The notes under the pieces are model-generated. The model did not search any database and was not told the origin of the DNA. It was given only the letters and a program-made list of their open reading frames with translations. From Candidatus Melainabacteria bacterium (GTDB lineage Bacteria > Cyanobacteriota > Vampirovibrionia > Obscuribacterales > Obscuribacteraceae), in contig JADJWK010000002.1 of the NCBI GenBank assembly GCA_016716405.1, positions 620,001-684,000 of the forward strand: a stretch of 64,000 nucleotides of DNA. Direction: 5' to 3'. Both the position numbers and the translations under genes were made by a program. Below, one piece after another: positions 1 to 9,333 of this stretch (within the stretch, counting starts at the first letter, position 1; each line of letters opens with the position of its first letter).

Positions 1-1611
<1,611 letters not shown>

Positions 1612-1641
1612 GACCCTGACCATTAGATGATTCTTCCGTAC

Positions 1642-1660
1642 ACAGCCTCCGGCAGGCTGT
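1642..1660 (+). terminator. Possible weak terminator after acsA
   Basis: ACAGCCT and AGGCTGT form a 7-bp perfect stem with a 5-nt loop, 30 nt after the acsA stop. The following bases (ATTCTAG) are not a proper T-run, so termination would be weak. Confidence 0.35.
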
Positions 1661-1757
1661 ATTCTAGAGCTGTGGCGGATTGCGTGTATATTTGATAGAT
1701 ATGCGCCGTCCGTCCGGGCGATGGTTTCCGTTTTTCATCCCGGACCTCTTTCTATAT

Positions 1758-3122
1758 ATGAGCACTGATCTGACCCTTTCCGAAGCCACTCTCGAGCGCC
1801 TGCCTCCGCAGTCGCTGGAGGCGGAGCAGGCTGTGCTCGGGGCCCTGCTCGTGAGCGGGGACGGGATCTCGCGGGTGGTGGATATTCTCGACCCCGAGTA
1901 TTTCTACCGCAAAGCCCACCAGGTCATCTATGCCGCCATGCTCGACCTCTACGAGGACAATGAGCCCATAGACATCGTCACGGTTTCGCAGTATCTCAAA
2001 GACGAGGGCAAGCTCGACAATGTCGGCGGTCGCCAGTACATAACCGATCTTTCCCTGTCGGTGGCCACTACCGCCAACCTCGAGTATTACGGCAAGGTGG
2101 TCCAGGAGAAGGCGATTCTTCGCCAGCTCATCAAAGCGGGAACCGAGATAGTCGGGAGCTGTTACGAGGAGACCGACGCCGAGACCGCCCTGGACAAAGC
2201 CGAGCATCTCATCTTCACTCTCGCTCAGAAGAAAGAGATGCAGCAGCTCGTCCATATCAAGAATATCGTCGAGGTCTCTTTTCAGAAAATCGAAGAGCGT
2301 TACGAGAATCGTGACTCGCTATCCGGCGTGCCGTCGGGATTTTACGATCTCGATGCCCTCACATCCGGATTCCAGCCATCGGATCTGGTGATCATCGCCG
2401 CCCGTCCATCCATGGGTAAAACGGCTTTCGTGCTCAATATCGCCCAGCACGTGGCGGTCGAGCACAATATACCGGTGGCGGTGTTCTCTCTCGAGATGTC
2501 CAAAGAGTCGCTGGTCATGCGGATGCTCTGCTCGGAAGCCGAGATCGACTCCAATCGACTGCGCACCGGTCATATGCACACCTCGGACTGGACAAAGCTG
2601 GCAAGCGCCATGGGCCGGCTGGGCGAAGCACCGATCTATATCGACGACTCGGCTCTGGTCAATTCTCTGGAGATGCGCGCCAAGTGCCGCCGTCTGAAAT
2701 CGGAGATGAATGGTCTCGGTCTGGTGATCATCGACTATATCCAGCTCATGCAGGGCAGAAAGCAGACCGACAACCGGGTCCAGGAAGTCTCCGAGATCTC
2801 CCGGAGCTTGAAGACTCTGGCTCGCGAGATCAATGTTCCGGTTATCGCGCTCTCCCAGCTTTCCCGGGCGGTGGAAGCGAGACAGAACAAGCGTCCGATG
2901 CTCTCGGACTTGCGGGAATCAGGATCCATCGAGCAAGACGCCGACCTGGTCGCCTTCATCTACAGGGACGAATATTACAACCCCGAGACCGAGCAGCGGG
3001 GCGAAGCCGAGATCATCATAGCCAAACAGCGTAACGGCCCCACCGGTACCGTCGAGCTCCTCTACCAGGGCAGCATCACTCGTTTCCTCAACAAAGTCCA
3101 CAATCAGTACACCCAGGCATAG
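1758..3122 (+). CDS. dnaB: Replicative DNA helicase DnaB
   Basis: Hexameric ATPase that unwinds DNA at the replication fork. About 454 aa from the ATG at 1758; an upstream in-frame TTG at 1680 would add 26 residues that do not look like the family, so the ATG is preferred. The N-terminal primase-interacting domain starts with PPQSLEAEQAVLGALL. The RecA-like C-terminal domain has Walker A (ARPSMGKTAF), Walker B (LVIIDYIQLM) and the arginine-finger region DLRESGSIEQDAD. There is no intein in the usual P-loop insertion site. It stands alone between acsA and the 3-5 kb islet. Confidence 0.96.
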   Translation: MSTDLTLSEATLERLPPQSLEAEQAVLGALLVSGDGISRVVDILDPEYFYRKAHQVIYAAMLDLYEDNEPIDIVTVSQYLKDEGKLDNVGGRQYITDLSLSVATTANLEYYGKVVQEKAILRQLIKAGTEIVGSCYEETDAETALDKAEHLIFTLAQKKEMQQLVHIKNIVEVSFQKIEERYENRDSLSGVPSGFYDLDALTSGFQPSDLVIIAARPSMGKTAFVLNIAQHVAVEHNIPVAVFSLEMSKESLVMRMLCSEAEIDSNRLRTGHMHTSDWTKLASAMGRLGEAPIYIDDSALVNSLEMRAKCRRLKSEMNGLGLVIIDYIQLMQGRKQTDNRVQEVSEISRSLKTLAREINVPVIALSQLSRAVEARQNKRPMLSDLRESGSIEQDADLVAFIYRDEYYNPETEQRGEAEIIIAKQRNGPTGTVELLYQGSITRFLNKVHNQYTQA

Positions 3123-3435
3123 GCATGTCGTTTGAGGATTGCTGAGCCTTCCAAAGATGAGCAGCCTTTTGCTGGCAAGAAGAGCAAACCGAATAGACTT
3201 TCCCGTACTCCATTTTCTTTCGATTGCCACCAGTTTGATGGTGTCGACGGTATGCCGGTAAAGGGCGAGATCTTTGATGCTGTGGAGGATCTGGTTCCGA
3301 GGTTTCGACCACTATTCGGCAGAATTTGAATACCGCTTAAAAGTCATTCGATTCTCTTGCAGAGAGTCCCTGAGACCCTTAAGAAAGCCTGAAACCTAGC
3401 GCAGCTCAGATACGAGGGGCTTGCAGAGCTTTCAT

Positions 3436-3858
3436 ATGTTGGTTGAGAGCAGTCATGCAGGGACATTCCGGCAATTGGCTATTGAAAGTCATATTTTATG
3501 GACTCACCCATATGGGGGAATGGCGAAGCTGCGTGAGGAAGGCGAAGCCAGACCTAACTTCCTGGATGTTGAACCCTCCAACGCCCCAGTAGAACCCTAT
3601 CCTAGGATCGGGACCGGAACGATTCCGACTGGCAGTGCTGGAGACATATTCCTCCGGAACGCGCCCCTTAACGAGGCTACGGTGTCTGAGATAGCTCGAA
3701 TGGCCGGACCGAGATCCGTCATTACAGTTTCCCTACCGCAGGGTACTCCAGTTACGCCTCTGTACAATGCTCTTCCATCAGGTTACTCTGCATCATCAAC
3801 AACCTTCTTGGCTAGCAACGGTGTATACCAGACAGTGACTAGGATAGTATTACCCTAG
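3436..3858 (+). CDS. Unknown small protein, possibly a polymorphic-toxin C-terminal fragment
   Basis: About 140 aa from ATG 3436; the frame also has a TTG at 3421. No family is recognised with certainty. No signal peptide or membrane segment is seen. The C-terminal half (an alternating hydrophobic run around GTGTIPTGSAG, NAPLNEATVSEIARMAGP, then SVITVSLP) is loosely reminiscent of C-terminal domains of RHS/polymorphic toxins; this is a weak recollection, not a match. There is no Shine-Dalgarno before either start, as expected for a detached fragment. It lies in a lower-GC islet, ends just before a strong terminator, and is followed by an immunity-like gene. Confidence 0.4.
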   Translation: MLVESSHAGTFRQLAIESHILWTHPYGGMAKLREEGEARPNFLDVEPSNAPVEPYPRIGTGTIPTGSAGDIFLRNAPLNEATVSEIARMAGPRSVITVSLPQGTPVTPLYNALPSGYSASSTTFLASNGVYQTVTRIVLP

Positions 3859-3908
3859 ATCACTTAATCCATAGTATCTGTTTCCTTGGTCACCAATTGA
3901 CTCCTTTT

Positions 3909-3948
3909 GAGCGGCTTAGAGAAAGCACAATCTAAGCCGCTCATTTTT
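3909..3948 (+). terminator. Strong intrinsic terminator
   Basis: GAGCGGCTTAGA and its perfect 12-bp complement TCTAAGCCGCTC flank a 10-nt loop and are followed by ATTTTT. It ends transcription of the gene at 3436-3858 on the plus strand; the minus reading has no T-run. Confidence 0.85.
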
Positions 3949-4020
3949 CCAACCAGTTGGAGTCCGATTTGTAGCGACCAAGACCTGATAAAATAGGGTC
4001 GTTTCTAAGATTTTTTAACA

Positions 4021-4401
4021 ATGAGCAACTTCAAGACATCTGTTCTTCAGACAGCTCGTCTCCCTATTTGTATTCGTGAAGATGGCTTTCCAAACCTTCA
4101 AGATGTTGATACTGGGGTTGTGTTTGTTCATGCGCTTTGGAGCGGAGATTCCATTTCGTCTCTCAGTTGCCTTTGTAAGGTTCTTCAGGAGGCCAATGTT
4201 CAAGTCAAGATTTACGTCCTGTCTGCTGACGGTTTAGACTATGACGCCTTTCAGAAGCAGTACGGATCTTTCCCAACCGGAGGCGGAAGAGGCGAAGCCT
4301 TCTGGATCAACAGTGGTGAACTGATTGCTTCAGATCCAGGCTATTGTATTGCTAAGTCTGAAGCTTTAATTCGAAGCCGGATTGCAAATTTGTCAAATTA
4401 G
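4021..4401 (+). CDS. Unknown cytosolic protein, thioredoxin-like or immunity-like
   Basis: 126 aa, no signal peptide or membrane segment. Residues about 33-75 (GVVFVHALWSGDSISSLSCL, then a strand around VQVKIYVLSAD) have the strand-helix-strand rhythm of a thioredoxin fold. Where thioredoxins have WCGPC this protein has WSGDS, so it cannot do disulfide chemistry. Small redox-dead thioredoxin-like proteins occur among immunity proteins of toxin systems, and the upstream gene may be a toxin fragment, but both steps are inference. A -10-like TAAAAT lies about 26 nt before the ATG, after the terminator at 3909-3948, so it probably has its own promoter. Lower GC than the neighbouring core genes. 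Confidence 0.6.
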   Translation: MSNFKTSVLQTARLPICIREDGFPNLQDVDTGVVFVHALWSGDSISSLSCLCKVLQEANVQVKIYVLSADGLDYDAFQKQYGSFPTGGGRGEAFWINSGELIASDPGYCIAKSEALIRSRIANLSN

Positions 4402-4479
4402 CCAATTGGCCAGCAATTGATCGACCGGCTCTACAAGCTGAACAACCCCATTTTCTGAACGAGCCAGCCCTCTGTGTCT

Positions 4480-4887
4480 ATGATTAGCGAAACGAAGATG
4501 TCACCTCCACGGTTCTTTCGAGTTTTCTTCTCATTGCTTATCCTGCTTTCTACCTCATTTCTCTTCTTCGCTGTCGAATCAAAGAGCGATAGCTCGAAAT
4601 TGGTCGTTCCAGATAGAGATTTAATTGGTACTCGATGGACATTAAGGCCATCCGGGGGAACTCCCTTCGAAATTGAATTTGAGAAAGATCACGACTTGCT
4701 TGTTCGTCATTTGCGCTTAGGACGAGGAGCCAAGCCGAGTTGGTTTTTGCGAGGAAATAAAATAGAGCTGATTTTTAATAATGGCTTCGCGATTTACAAA
4801 GGACGATTCGTTTCCAAGAAAAAAATCCAAGGAACCGGCAGGAATCATCATAGTGAGTCTTGGCTATGGACAGCCAAAAGGCTTTAG
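4480..4887 (+). CDS. Small exported or membrane-anchored protein of unknown function
   Basis: About 135 aa from ATG 4480; alternative starts are GTG 4474 and ATG 4498. A positively charged N-terminus is followed by one long hydrophobic stretch (FFRVFFSLLILLSTSFLFFAV), either a signal peptide or an anchor. The mature part (LIGTRWTLRPSGGTPFEIEFEKDH, then alternating short strands such as IELIFNNGFAIYKGRF) looks like a small beta-barrel of the lipocalin-like or META type, compatible with an envelope protein. No catalytic motif is seen. It belongs to the lower-GC islet. Confidence 0.6.
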   Translation: MISETKMSPPRFFRVFFSLLILLSTSFLFFAVESKSDSSKLVVPDRDLIGTRWTLRPSGGTPFEIEFEKDHDLLVRHLRLGRGAKPSWFLRGNKIELIFNNGFAIYKGRFVSKKKIQGTGRNHHSESWLWTAKRL

Positions 4888-5100
4888 CGTGTATGACCTG
4901 CTCCTTTTGGTATCGCGGGTTTCGAGCTTTGATCACACATTAAGTGTGCCGTTCCTCGACCACTCACCTTTGCTATACCCTACTATAAAGATACGCAATA
5001 TCAATTGTTGCCCGAGTGCTGATCGAAAAAGGTGCGAAGATGACAGATGTCGACGGAAAAGGCGATAGAGCCGTCGACCGAATCAGAAGTCAGGCTCTGT

Positions 5101-5126
5101 GAAGCGCCCTGTCCGATTCAGGGCTT
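5101..5126. terminator. Possible terminator between convergent genes
   Basis: GCCCTG-tccgatt-CAGGGC forms a 6-bp stem, extended by GAAG/TTC across a bulged C, between the islet and the convergent gene ending at 5158. It lacks a clean T-run on either strand. Confidence 0.35.
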
Positions 5127-5157
5127 CTGTCTTAGATCTGGCATTCACGACTAACGT

Positions 5158-5787
5158 TCAATTCATCGGCAGACGCCTTTCCTTAGGCTCTTTCGACGGA
5201 TCTCTGCGCTTGAAGACGATCCTGGCGTTTTGAAAAACCGGTATTGTATTCGATACTGTCTCGATGGAGGCGAAAAGGCGATCGGCATCGGGTCCGTAAG
5301 CTGTGATCAGAGTCTCCTCATTGAGATCGTAAACGCATCGGGGCTCTCCATCGGCGTTTTTGAGCATCGCTGTGAGGCGTTCGTATTCCGCCGGAAAGTC
5401 GAGGGTTTCGTAGACTTCGTCAGGAAGACCTACGGCATCGAGATAAATCTCGAGCCCTTCGAGGTCTCCAATCATTTCTGTTTTCTCTTCACCATTTTGT
5501 GTGTATGTGAGGCGCGAGCCGGCCGGTATGCCAAGCTCCACAAGGGTCTTTCGTGTAAGGCTCAGGGCTTCGTCGAGATCGGCGAGCTCGATATCGAGAT
5601 CCACTCCGTCGATCCGTCCTTCACTGCTCAATTCAGTGCCCCCTCCGGTGACTTCGCCCAGCCCTTTCTCCTCGAGGGCATCGTTAAGGGGATCTTCATA
5701 GCGATCGCCACGATCGATGGGTTGAATATACTCGTTGATCCGGGCTACCACGAAATGCGGGTATTCCTTTTTCTCTTCCGAGCTCAT
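5158..5787 (-). CDS. Conserved-looking cytosolic protein of unknown function
   Basis: 209 aa from the ATG at 5787 (MSSEEKKEYPHF); an earlier in-frame start would add 13 poorly conserved-looking residues. Acidic and soluble, with no signal, membrane segment or Cys cluster. Visible segments include a repeated acidic helix (DLDIELADLDEALSLTRKTL) followed by an alternating beta region. The segment ELGIPAGSRLTYTQNG then IYLDAVGLPDEVYETLDF has the look of small proteins encoded beside rRNA or translation genes, but no family can be named. It is co-oriented with and just downstream of thrS (65 bp gap), so it is probably transcribed with it. Confidence 0.65.
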   Translation of the reverse strand: MSSEEKKEYPHFVVARINEYIQPIDRGDRYEDPLNDALEEKGLGEVTGGGTELSSEGRIDGVDLDIELADLDEALSLTRKTLVELGIPAGSRLTYTQNGEEKTEMIGDLEGLEIYLDAVGLPDEVYETLDFPAEYERLTAMLKNADGEPRCVYDLNEETLITAYGPDADRLFASIETVSNTIPVFQNARIVFKRRDPSKEPKERRLPMN

Positions 5788-5852
5788 CTTCGATACTCCT
5801 GTGCTAGAGAGTCGAGATTCTAGCAAAGACTTCCTGATGACAACACGGGCAG

Positions 5853-7640
5853 TTACCGGACACGGGTTCCGGCTTCAAGGAGCCGCAGCGCCTCATCCAT
5901 GGCGAGATCGCGCCGCTCGCTCCCGTCTCTCAGTCGAAGCGTGAGGCAGGAAGAGGCGGCTTCCTTATCGCCGACGATGACGATGTAAGGCACTTTCATA
6001 AGGACGGCTTCCCGGACTCTTTTGCTCAGCGTTCCTTCGACCTCGGACACTTCGGTCCGGATATCTCGCTCAGAGAGCTTGTCGCGGATCAATCGGGCAT
6101 AGTCCAGGTGCCGGTCAGATACCGGAGCGACCACGACCTGCACCGGCGAGAGCCAGGCGGGAAGGGCACCGCCGGTGTGCTCGAGAAGGATGCCGATGAA
6201 ACGATCCAGAGATCCGTATATCACCCGGTGAATGACACAGGGTACTTTCCGAGAGCCGTCGCTGTCCGCATAGTGACAGCCGAACCGGGCCGGGAGCTGG
6301 AAGTCGAGCTGGATGGTGCCCATCTGCCACTTCCTTCCCAGGCTGTCCCGCATGAGAATATCGATCTTTGGTCCGTAGAAGGCGCCTTCTCCCGGGGCGA
6401 TCTGGAAATTGCCCTTGCCGACACGTTTTTCGAGAACAGTCTCGAGTATGGCCTCGGCTTTGTTCCATTTTTCAATAGAGCCGACGAACTCGTCCGGTCT
6501 CTTGCTCAGGCGGAAAGAGTATTCGAGATCGAAGAGCCGGTAGAACTCATGACAGAGGTCGAGGACACGATCGAATTCATCTTCCAATTGCTCTTCGGCA
6601 AGAAAGATATGAGCATCGTCCTGCTGGAACTTCTGGACCCTGAGAAGTCCGGAGAGGGTCCCGGAGCGCTCGTTGCGGTGCAGGACATCGCAGTCCGAGA
6701 GGCGCAGGGGGAGCTCTCTGTAGCTTCGCACTCTGAGATTGAAGATCACCATGGCGTTCGGGCAGTTCATGGGCTTGACACCGAAAACGGTGTCTTCATC
6801 CTCTTCGATGACGAACATGCTGTCCCGGTAGTGCTCCCAGTGTCCAGAGATCTCCCAGAGTCTCTTGTCGTTGATTATCGGCGCAGAGAATTCTTTGTAG
6901 CCGTGCTTGCGGTGCACCCGCCGCCAGTAGTCTATGAGCTCGTTGAGGACTATGAGACCGTTGGGAAGCCAGTAAGGCATGCCCGGAGCTGACTGATCGA
7001 AGTGGAAGAGCTCGAGGCGTTTGCCAAGCATTCTATGATCCCGGCTCTTGCGCTTCTCGACTATTTCAAGATACTGGTCGAGAGCTTCTTTCGATTCCCA
7101 GGCGGTGGCATAGATTCTCACCAGCATCGGATTGCGCTCGCTGCCGCGCCAGTAGGCGCCTGCCACCGATACGATCTTGATCGCCTCCGGATTGATCTGG
7201 GAGGAGTCCTCCACATGAGGACCTTTGCAGAGGTCGAAGAAGCCGTCGTGGCGGTAGATCGAGAGGGTGGGCGCTCCGGTGACTTCCTCGGCTGCTTCGC
7301 CGTTGTCGTCTGCCTTACCCGCGGCGATCAGGTCTATGAGCTCGATTTTGAAAGGCTGATCGGCAAAGAGAGCCCGGGCGCGGGTTTCGTCGATCGCTTC
7401 TTTCTCGAAACGGCAGGCACTGCCGATGATCTCTCTCATTCTCGCCTCGAGCCATTCGATGTCCTGGTCCGAGGGCGAGCGGGGCAGCCGGAAGTCATAG
7501 TAGAAGCCGTCTTCGATGGGTGGACCGCCACCGAGATGAACAGGACCCTCGGCTTCGAACCTCTCCTTCACCGCCTGGGCGAGGATATGAGCGCAGCTGT
7601 GCCTGATCTTGAAAAGCTTTTCTTGATTGGATGAGTTCAT
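5853..7640 (-). CDS. thrS: Threonyl-tRNA synthetase
   Basis: Charges tRNA-Thr and hydrolyses mischarged Ser-tRNA-Thr. 595 aa. It begins directly with the editing domain: HxxxH at residues 14-18 and a later CKGPH (CxxxH) give the editing metal site. The N-terminal TGS domain of E. coli ThrRS is absent, as in cyanobacterial ThrRS. The class II core has motif 2 (RNERSGTLSGLLRVQKFQQDDAH), the zinc Cys in MNCPNAM, and motif 3 (HRVIYGSLDRFIGILLEH). A C-terminal anticodon-binding domain follows (VQVVVAPVSD onward). The start ATG has a Shine-Dalgarno AGGGGT 7 nt upstream. A terminator hairpin, T-run and Thr-rich leader ORF precede it, so expression is probably controlled by threonine attenuation. Confidence 0.97.
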   Translation of the reverse strand: MNSSNQEKLFKIRHSCAHILAQAVKERFEAEGPVHLGGGPPIEDGFYYDFRLPRSPSDQDIEWLEARMREIIGSACRFEKEAIDETRARALFADQPFKIELIDLIAAGKADDNGEAAEEVTGAPTLSIYRHDGFFDLCKGPHVEDSSQINPEAIKIVSVAGAYWRGSERNPMLVRIYATAWESKEALDQYLEIVEKRKSRDHRMLGKRLELFHFDQSAPGMPYWLPNGLIVLNELIDYWRRVHRKHGYKEFSAPIINDKRLWEISGHWEHYRDSMFVIEEDEDTVFGVKPMNCPNAMVIFNLRVRSYRELPLRLSDCDVLHRNERSGTLSGLLRVQKFQQDDAHIFLAEEQLEDEFDRVLDLCHEFYRLFDLEYSFRLSKRPDEFVGSIEKWNKAEAILETVLEKRVGKGNFQIAPGEGAFYGPKIDILMRDSLGRKWQMGTIQLDFQLPARFGCHYADSDGSRKVPCVIHRVIYGSLDRFIGILLEHTGGALPAWLSPVQVVVAPVSDRHLDYARLIRDKLSERDIRTEVSEVEGTLSKRVREAVLMKVPYIVIVGDKEAASSCLTLRLRDGSERRDLAMDEALRLLEAGTRVR

Positions 7641-7654
7641 TTCTTATACCCCTG

Positions 7655-7684
7655 AAAAAACAATGCGAGCCCCGGGGGGCTCGC
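7655..7684 (-). terminator. Intrinsic terminator in the thrS leader (attenuator)
   Basis: On the minus strand GCGAGCCCC and GGGGCTCGC (7684-7676 and 7673-7665) form a 7-9 bp stem followed after ATTG by six T (7660-7655). It sits between the leader peptide and the thrS Shine-Dalgarno, only 15 nt before the start codon, so it can only act as a conditional terminator. Its 5' arm (AGCCCCCC, 7681-7674) is perfectly complementary to GGGGGGCT at 7738-7731 in the leader ORF, giving an 8-bp antiterminator that is mutually exclusive with it. Confidence 0.85.
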
Positions 7685-7711
7685 TTTCTCACTGACGATA
7701 ACGCTGTCCAG

Positions 7712-7795
7712 TTATGGTCGTGTCGAAACCAGCCCCCCTGCTGTGGTGCAAGTAGTTGTGGCGGTGAGGCAGAGGTATGTTTTGTCGGATAGCAT
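7712..7795 (-). CDS. thrL-like: Threonine-rich leader peptide of thrS (27 codons)
   Basis: A 27-codon ORF from ATG 7795 to TAA 7712. Eight codons are Thr; residues 11-18 read TATTTCTT, six Thr in eight positions (7765-7742), with Cys codons interspersed. The antiterminator arm GGGGGGCT starts within 4 nt of the last clustered Thr codon. A stalled ribosome on uncharged tRNA-Thr would leave this arm free to pair with the terminator's 5' arm. There is no Shine-Dalgarno; the predicted -10 box ends 7 nt before the ATG, so the message may be leaderless. The gene is too short for routine annotation. Family logic is that of thr and his attenuators of enteric bacteria; here the target is the synthetase. 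Confidence 0.8.
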   Translation of the reverse strand: MLSDKTYLCLTATTTCTTAGGLVSTRP

Positions 7796-7802
7796 ACTGA
7801 TA

Positions 7803-7830
7803 ATTATCTACGAAGCAGGGGATCCGTCAA
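7803..7830 (-). promoter_or_regulatory. Predicted sigma-70 promoter of thrS
   Basis: Minus strand: -35 TTGACG (7830-7825, 5/6), 16-nt spacer, -10 GATAAT (7808-7803, 5/6). The expected transcription start falls at or within 1-2 nt of the leader-peptide ATG (7795). It lies in the 193-bp gap between the propeller gene stop and thrS. Confidence 0.65.
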
Positions 7831-7833
7831 GAT

Positions 7834-9333
7834 CTATAGAGGCACGAAAATCGCATTGACGCTGGTGAAGCCCAGGACCGGCTCCTGCTCGAATTTTTTC
7901 GTTTCGGTATTGAGCACCGCTGCGGTGTCGGTGGCGGCGCTGGTCACCAGAAGGCTTTTGCCGTCGGGAAGAAGAACGATGGCGCCGGGGAACTCTACTT
8001 CGAGGGGCAGTCTGATATCTTCCAGTTTCTGATGGGTTTTCAAGTCGAAGATCGAGATTGAGTTGTCTTTGGCATTGGCCGCATAGAGGAGGGTCTCGTC
8101 TGCGGACAGAGCCAGACCGGTGGGACCGTCGGGGGTGCTCATGGTGTCCACGACTTTGCGCTGACCTATATCAACTACCGAGATAGTGTTGGACATGCGG
8201 TTCGAGACATAGGCCGTGCGGTTGTTTTTCTTGATCACTATGTCCGATGGCATCTGGCCGACATTGATCGCTCCAAGGTTTTTTTGATTCAGGGTCGAGA
8301 TAAAGGTCAGCTCGCTGCTCTGGGTATTGAGCGCTAGAAGGAGATAGCCGTTGGGAGTGATCTCTATCCTTCCCGGGCCCGGTCGCACGAGGGTACGAAC
8401 CAGCACTTTTTTGCTGGCAAGCTCGATGAGCGTGACCGTATTCTTGGCTGACTCTGTGACATAAAGAAAGCGTCCGGTGCGCATCGCGGTGACGCCCCTG
8501 GGGCTGCTCCCCGGCGGCAGATCTATCTGACCGTCGAATTTGTTCGCCACGGGGTTGACTATGAGGACACGATTCTTGGTCTGATCGGCGATGAAGAGGC
8601 GGCCGTTGGCAATTGTCATGCCACCAGGGGTGCCATCAGTCTGCAGCTCGGCGACTTTCTTGAAGTCCTTATCGAGAATGAGTATCTTGCCGGTAGCCGG
8701 AGAGGTCACGAAGATCTTCCCGTCACCCGAGCTCACATCTGCCGGGCTCTCGGCGAAGCTGTCACCATCGTCTTCGCTGCTGGCGGCCTGCTCGCTGGCG
8801 ACGTCGATATCGAGCTCCCCGATGACGCATTTCATGGACGGCACCACCGCCATGTTCTGAGGAACGATCATGTCCGGGGGAAGATGATTGGCTTTCAGAG
8901 CATCACGCACCGCGGGGCTCAGGTCCTCGGGCAGGGTGAGGACGAGCTTCCCCGACAGGTTCGAGAGTTTCACGAAAAACCAGCCGTTGTCGAAGGCCAG
9001 GATGAGAGGATGTTTGGCCGGATAGACGCCAGACAGGGCGACGGGTTTGTCCGAAGCCTGGCTCGTCTTCGGTATGAGGGGGACGAACAGAGTGCCCTTT
9101 TTCGTTTGCAGTACGCCGTCGAGGCGTACTGTCACCTGGGGGAACTTTTCCGCGATGGTCTTCCTCAGGTTGTCCGGAAGCCTGGTGGCGGAGGCCGGTA
9201 GAGGTCCGACCAGAGATGCCACCATGAAGAACAGGAGCGCCAGAACGAATCTCCGGAGGCCGAGAACCCGGATCTTATTCTTCCCCTTTCGGGCGGAAAA
9301 CGTCGACGATTTTATCGAGAAAGGTTTCGCCAT
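7834..9333 (-). CDS. Secreted YVTN-type beta-propeller protein
   Basis: About 499 aa from ATG 9333. This start overlaps the 3' end of dnaJ by 59 bp; an in-frame start further upstream would only extend deeper into dnaJ. A basic N-region is followed by the hydrophobic segment FVLALLFFMVASLVGPLPASA, a signal peptide with an AxA-like cleavage site. The mature protein has an N-terminal DUF-like part, then about six blade repeats of the form GKIFVTSPATGKILILD, NRTAYVSNRMSNTISVVDI, ETLLYAANAKDNSISIFDL, typical of 40-residue YVTN/Lactonase-like propellers. Likely extracytoplasmic binding or scaffold role; no enzymatic residues are evident. It follows dnaJ in the same direction. Confidence 0.8.
   Translation of the reverse strand: MAKPFSIKSSTFSARKGKNKIRVLGLRRFVLALLFFMVASLVGPLPASATRLPDNLRKTIAEKFPQVTVRLDGVLQTKKGTLFVPLIPKTSQASDKPVALSGVYPAKHPLILAFDNGWFFVKLSNLSGKLVLTLPEDLSPAVRDALKANHLPPDMIVPQNMAVVPSMKCVIGELDIDVASEQAASSEDDGDSFAESPADVSSGDGKIFVTSPATGKILILDKDFKKVAELQTDGTPGGMTIANGRLFIADQTKNRVLIVNPVANKFDGQIDLPPGSSPRGVTAMRTGRFLYVTESAKNTVTLIELASKKVLVRTLVRPGPGRIEITPNGYLLLALNTQSSELTFISTLNQKNLGAINVGQMPSDIVIKKNNRTAYVSNRMSNTISVVDIGQRKVVDTMSTPDGPTGLALSADETLLYAANAKDNSISIFDLKTHQKLEDIRLPLEVEFPGAIVLLPDGKSLLVTSAATDTAAVLNTETKKFEQEPVLGFTSVNAIFVPL

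Noticed and set aside
3132..3329. 65-codon plus-strand frame after dnaB
   Set aside because: No Shine-Dalgarno and no recognisable family; may be degraded DNA of the islet.
4781..5068. 95-codon plus-strand frame downstream of the small exported protein
   Set aside because: Overlaps the previous gene by about 100 nt and has a random-looking composition with no Shine-Dalgarno.
7640..7830. T-box riboswitch before thrS
   Set aside because: The conserved T-box sequence was not seen, and the Thr-rich ORF with complementary arms explains the terminator better.
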